This document shows, one piece after another, positions 61,431 to 64,000 of a stretch of DNA of 64,000 nucleotides; positions within the stretch are counted from its first letter, which is position 1; every line of letters begins with the position of its first letter. The translations under genes and the position numbers were made by a program. Below the pieces are notes generated by a model that saw only the letters and a list, made by a program, of their open reading frames with translations, had not been told where the DNA came from and did no database searches. The DNA comes from Trichopria drosophilae. Taxonomy: Eukaryota; Arthropoda; Insecta; Hymenoptera; Diapriidae. The stretch lies in assembly GCA_030407085.1 (NCBI GenBank), contig CM059586.1:15952001-16016000 (forward strand), in the 5' to 3' direction.

Positions 61431-62469
61431 AAATTTATTACCGCATTACAATTAATAGACCACGGTTAGTCACATTTCACAATTAACGTTCTTCTAACAA
61501 AGGTATTTTACGTACTAATATAATATCCGCGAATTTTTAAGGTTATGCCAATACTCTACTGAAATTTAGCCTCTAGGAAATTGAAAAATTAATATTTTTG
61601 AAATATGAGATACCGTCGTGACTTACTATTTTGTGACACGCTGGTTTACGGTGTTTCCATCGATGCTGTAACTATTACTTTTTAATCGTCCCGATTAAAT
61701 TTGGATACATTCATTAGTAATAAACATAACTATATATGGTGACCAAAATCGAACAAAATCTTATAATTTTAAAATACAAAAGGAAAAATCAAAATATTAA
61801 ATTTTTTATTAAAAGTCGAGGACCATATTCATGCGTAATTTGGAGTGTCAAAAAATAATTTAATTTGCAAATATTTTCACGTAATGACAGCTGCAAGTAT
61901 ATAGTTTAAATTGCCACGAATATAAAATTTATTATTCTTAAATTAATTATGTACTATGGCAATAACAGAATTCAGGGTAGCGGATCATGATAGTGACATT
62001 TATAGAATAACATGACAGTTTTCATAAATAATTTGTAACACATATTATATATTTTACGTGCTAATCTTTAAACATACAGTTTTTTTAACCAATCACGTTG
62101 ATTACATATAACGCATTTGACAATAAATAACAATTACGACCGTTGGACATAAAAGTGACAGTTACAGGAGAATCACCCGTATCGAAATAAATATTTATTG
62201 AAATAATCGCAAGTAAAATAGATATTATTACTTTAAGTAAATAATTACTTAAATTTACGCAATTTTGTTTCGTAGTTATATATATCAAGAAATTAAAATT
62301 TTTAAGAATGATTATAAAATATAACAATATCCTTCTAAATTTGTTGACAACAATGTTGAATAATTAATTTACTTTTAAAATCGGGACGAAACAAAATATT
62401 AAAATAATGTTTCGTCCTGTCATAAAGTACAAAAATGCGAAATGAAGCACTATGACATTTTACAGCTGT

Positions 62470-62645
62470 CAAGATGATTCAAAACACTTATTGCAGATCG
62501 ATAAAACACATTAGGAAAGAATGTGCCTTTTCGAAAAGGCAAAAAGTCAGTAAAAGTGGACAAATACGCGATGCACTCAAAAACATCAGATCGCCGCCGA
62601 TAAAATCTATACTGTCGCCAAAATGAAGAAAGGAACGATAACAGA
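62470..62645 (+). promoter_or_regulatory. Conserved duplicated block with TATA- and Inr-like sites (copy 2)
   Basis: Second copy of 44061-44240. The ATAAATATGCG of copy 1 is CAAATACGCG here, so the TATA-like word is less good, while CATTAGGAAAGAATGTGC, CGCCAAAATGAAG and ACGATAACAGA are kept. The short frame after ATGAAG differs and also ends early. Confidence 0.3.
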
Positions 62646-64000
62646 CACGAGAAGGTGGATGTAAACCAACATTCAAGTTTCGCTTTTTAACTAATCGTTG
62701 TTGATGGAAAACAATGTAAAATATGTAAACTTTCTATTTTAGAGGCCAACAGAAATATTTGTGAAAAAAAATTTGCGAATTATTATAATCAAAAGAAAAC
62801 AATACACACGTGTTACTTAATTCATATAATCTTGTTATCTTATCTAATTAGTATATTACGCTCCACTCCAAGTATTTATTAGTAATATTTACAATTTTCT
62901 TTATTACTTCAAAATCAAAATACATTGTTTCTAGAAAATAGTACTGCAGCATTTTGGAAAGAATTTACACGATTTTTTCGAAAATCTACAGACAAAAATA
63001 TATACTATTTACCTTTCGATTTTTGTTTAATAAAAACATAATTTTATGTAAAATGTCTTGTTCATCCGTAAAACTAAATGTTTGCATGAAATTAAATAAA
63101 ATTAATTAATAAAATAAATATTACGAAATTGCAGGTTAATAATAATATTGAATTATTAACAGCACATTAGCTAGAGCTCTTAAAAAATATGTGAAAAAGC
63201 TGATAATATGAAAAAATATACAAAAAAATTCGACTCACTCGGAGTCTTCGTCAAGTTTCGAAATCTTTTATTAACCATGAATAAATATTTAGTTGCACCA
63301 AAACATGACGTTAATACACAATGTTGTTAGTACTTACAAGAGGCCTTAACTTCTAACGGTTCGATTGTTGTACATGGGTTAGTAAGTGACAAGGACACTG
63401 AAAAGTAGATTACTTTGTCGTTAAGTAGTATTGCACACGATACTGTCAACGACAGTAATGGTACTGATAACGTTATAGGAAATCAAGTTATTTTACATTT
63501 AATATATTTTTCAACGTTTCGTAATTTAACTTTAGCAAGTACTGCAGGAACGGTACCACATAACAGCAAAATAATTCCATTTTCAAATTTCTACCCTGTA
63601 CCGAATAAGGAAGTTCTCAAAAATGTTAATCAGTTTGTCAAAATTCAGGATTCAGCAGAATTCCAAACACATGAATTAAGATTTGACAGAGAATTTTTGG
63701 AACAGAAACAAAAATCAGCTATTTCTGAAAATTGTAGGCCAGTTATCAATTAATTTCTTTGATATTCTTTAAATGGTTATATATAGTCATTAGAATTGTC
63801 CTTACAAAGTTCGAATTTCGAAAATATGTGTGCAACATTTTTAATTTTTGGTTTTTAGTGTAAATTCCTACTCTACCAGCAGTTCACTGTATCGTCAATC
63901 GATAAGGTAGTAATCCATGTTGATAAATCGGAATTAAATATTAACAAAGCTATTTTTCAAAATTGAGAGTATCTGCAAATTCTATTTAAGATTCAGAATT

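Larger units (their letters stand above)
56508..64000. other. Upstream flank of gene D, then repeat-rich DNA to the window end
   Basis: A TATATAA word on the minus strand near 56606-56614 is conserved upstream of C (near 42846) and is a plausible promoter element for D, about 100 bp before its start codon. From about 57050 to 62380 the DNA has no counterpart upstream of C and is packed with foldback elements and a tandem duplication. A plus-strand frame at 63415-63753 opens without an ATG and resembles nothing I know. I do not call it a gene. Confidence 0.5.

Noticed and set aside
63415..63753. 112-codon plus-strand frame near the right edge
   Set aside because: It opens at TTG directly after a stop, has no recognisable domain and no splice acceptor could be argued; left unannotated.
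1..64000. CRISPR arrays, bacterial operons or viral genes
   Set aside because: Spliced genes, composition and element types are eukaryotic; the regular repeats seen are minisatellites or foldbacks without spacer structure.

Overview
This is a strongly AT-rich window from a eukaryotic genome. Its genes are split by canonical GT-AG introns and encode secreted proteins, and the spaces between them are full of hairpin-forming (foldback) repeats. An insect is the best fit. The acid phosphatases have the architecture of insect 'venom/testicular acid phosphatase' proteins, which makes a hymenopteran plausible, but the sequence alone does not settle the order. None of the genes is a single long ORF, so exons were assembled by hand from splice sites, reading phase and comparison between paralogues.

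Layout. (1) 1045-5162, plus strand: a six-exon gene for a TINAG-like (tubulointerstitial nephritis antigen-like, Drosophila Swim-type) catalytically dead papain-family protein; its true 5' end is uncertain. (2) 5163-16622: no protein gene recognised; it holds a complete 118-nt 5S rRNA-like copy (10949-11066), a dispersed repeat family and small hairpin elements. (3) 16623-22587, plus: histidine acid phosphatase A, six exons, catalytic motifs present, with two long inverted-repeat elements of piggyBac-like (TTAA-CCC) type in its introns. (4) 22588-32627: repeats only. (5) 32628-35743, plus: phosphatase-like gene B, intact over six exons but with all recognisable catalytic residues replaced, so apparently a pseudo-enzyme. 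Direct repeats of about 350 bp lie on both sides of it. (6) 39555-42740, minus: paralogue C, a pseudogene with a nonsense codon, several frameshifts and deletions and two large foldback insertions. (7) 48721-56507, minus: paralogue D, an intact acid phosphatase and the functional sister of C. (8) 56508-64000: upstream flank of D, part of which is duplicated upstream of C, interrupted by several kilobases rich in foldback elements.

The four phosphatase loci form a local multigene array: two on the plus strand (A, B) face two on the minus strand (C, D). A and B share one intron map, C and D another. The array shows the usual fates of duplicates side by side: enzymes kept (A, D), one copy dead as a gene (C), and one kept as a protein but dead as an enzyme (B). 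The TINAG-like protein at the left edge is also an enzyme fold without its nucleophile, though that is normal for its family.
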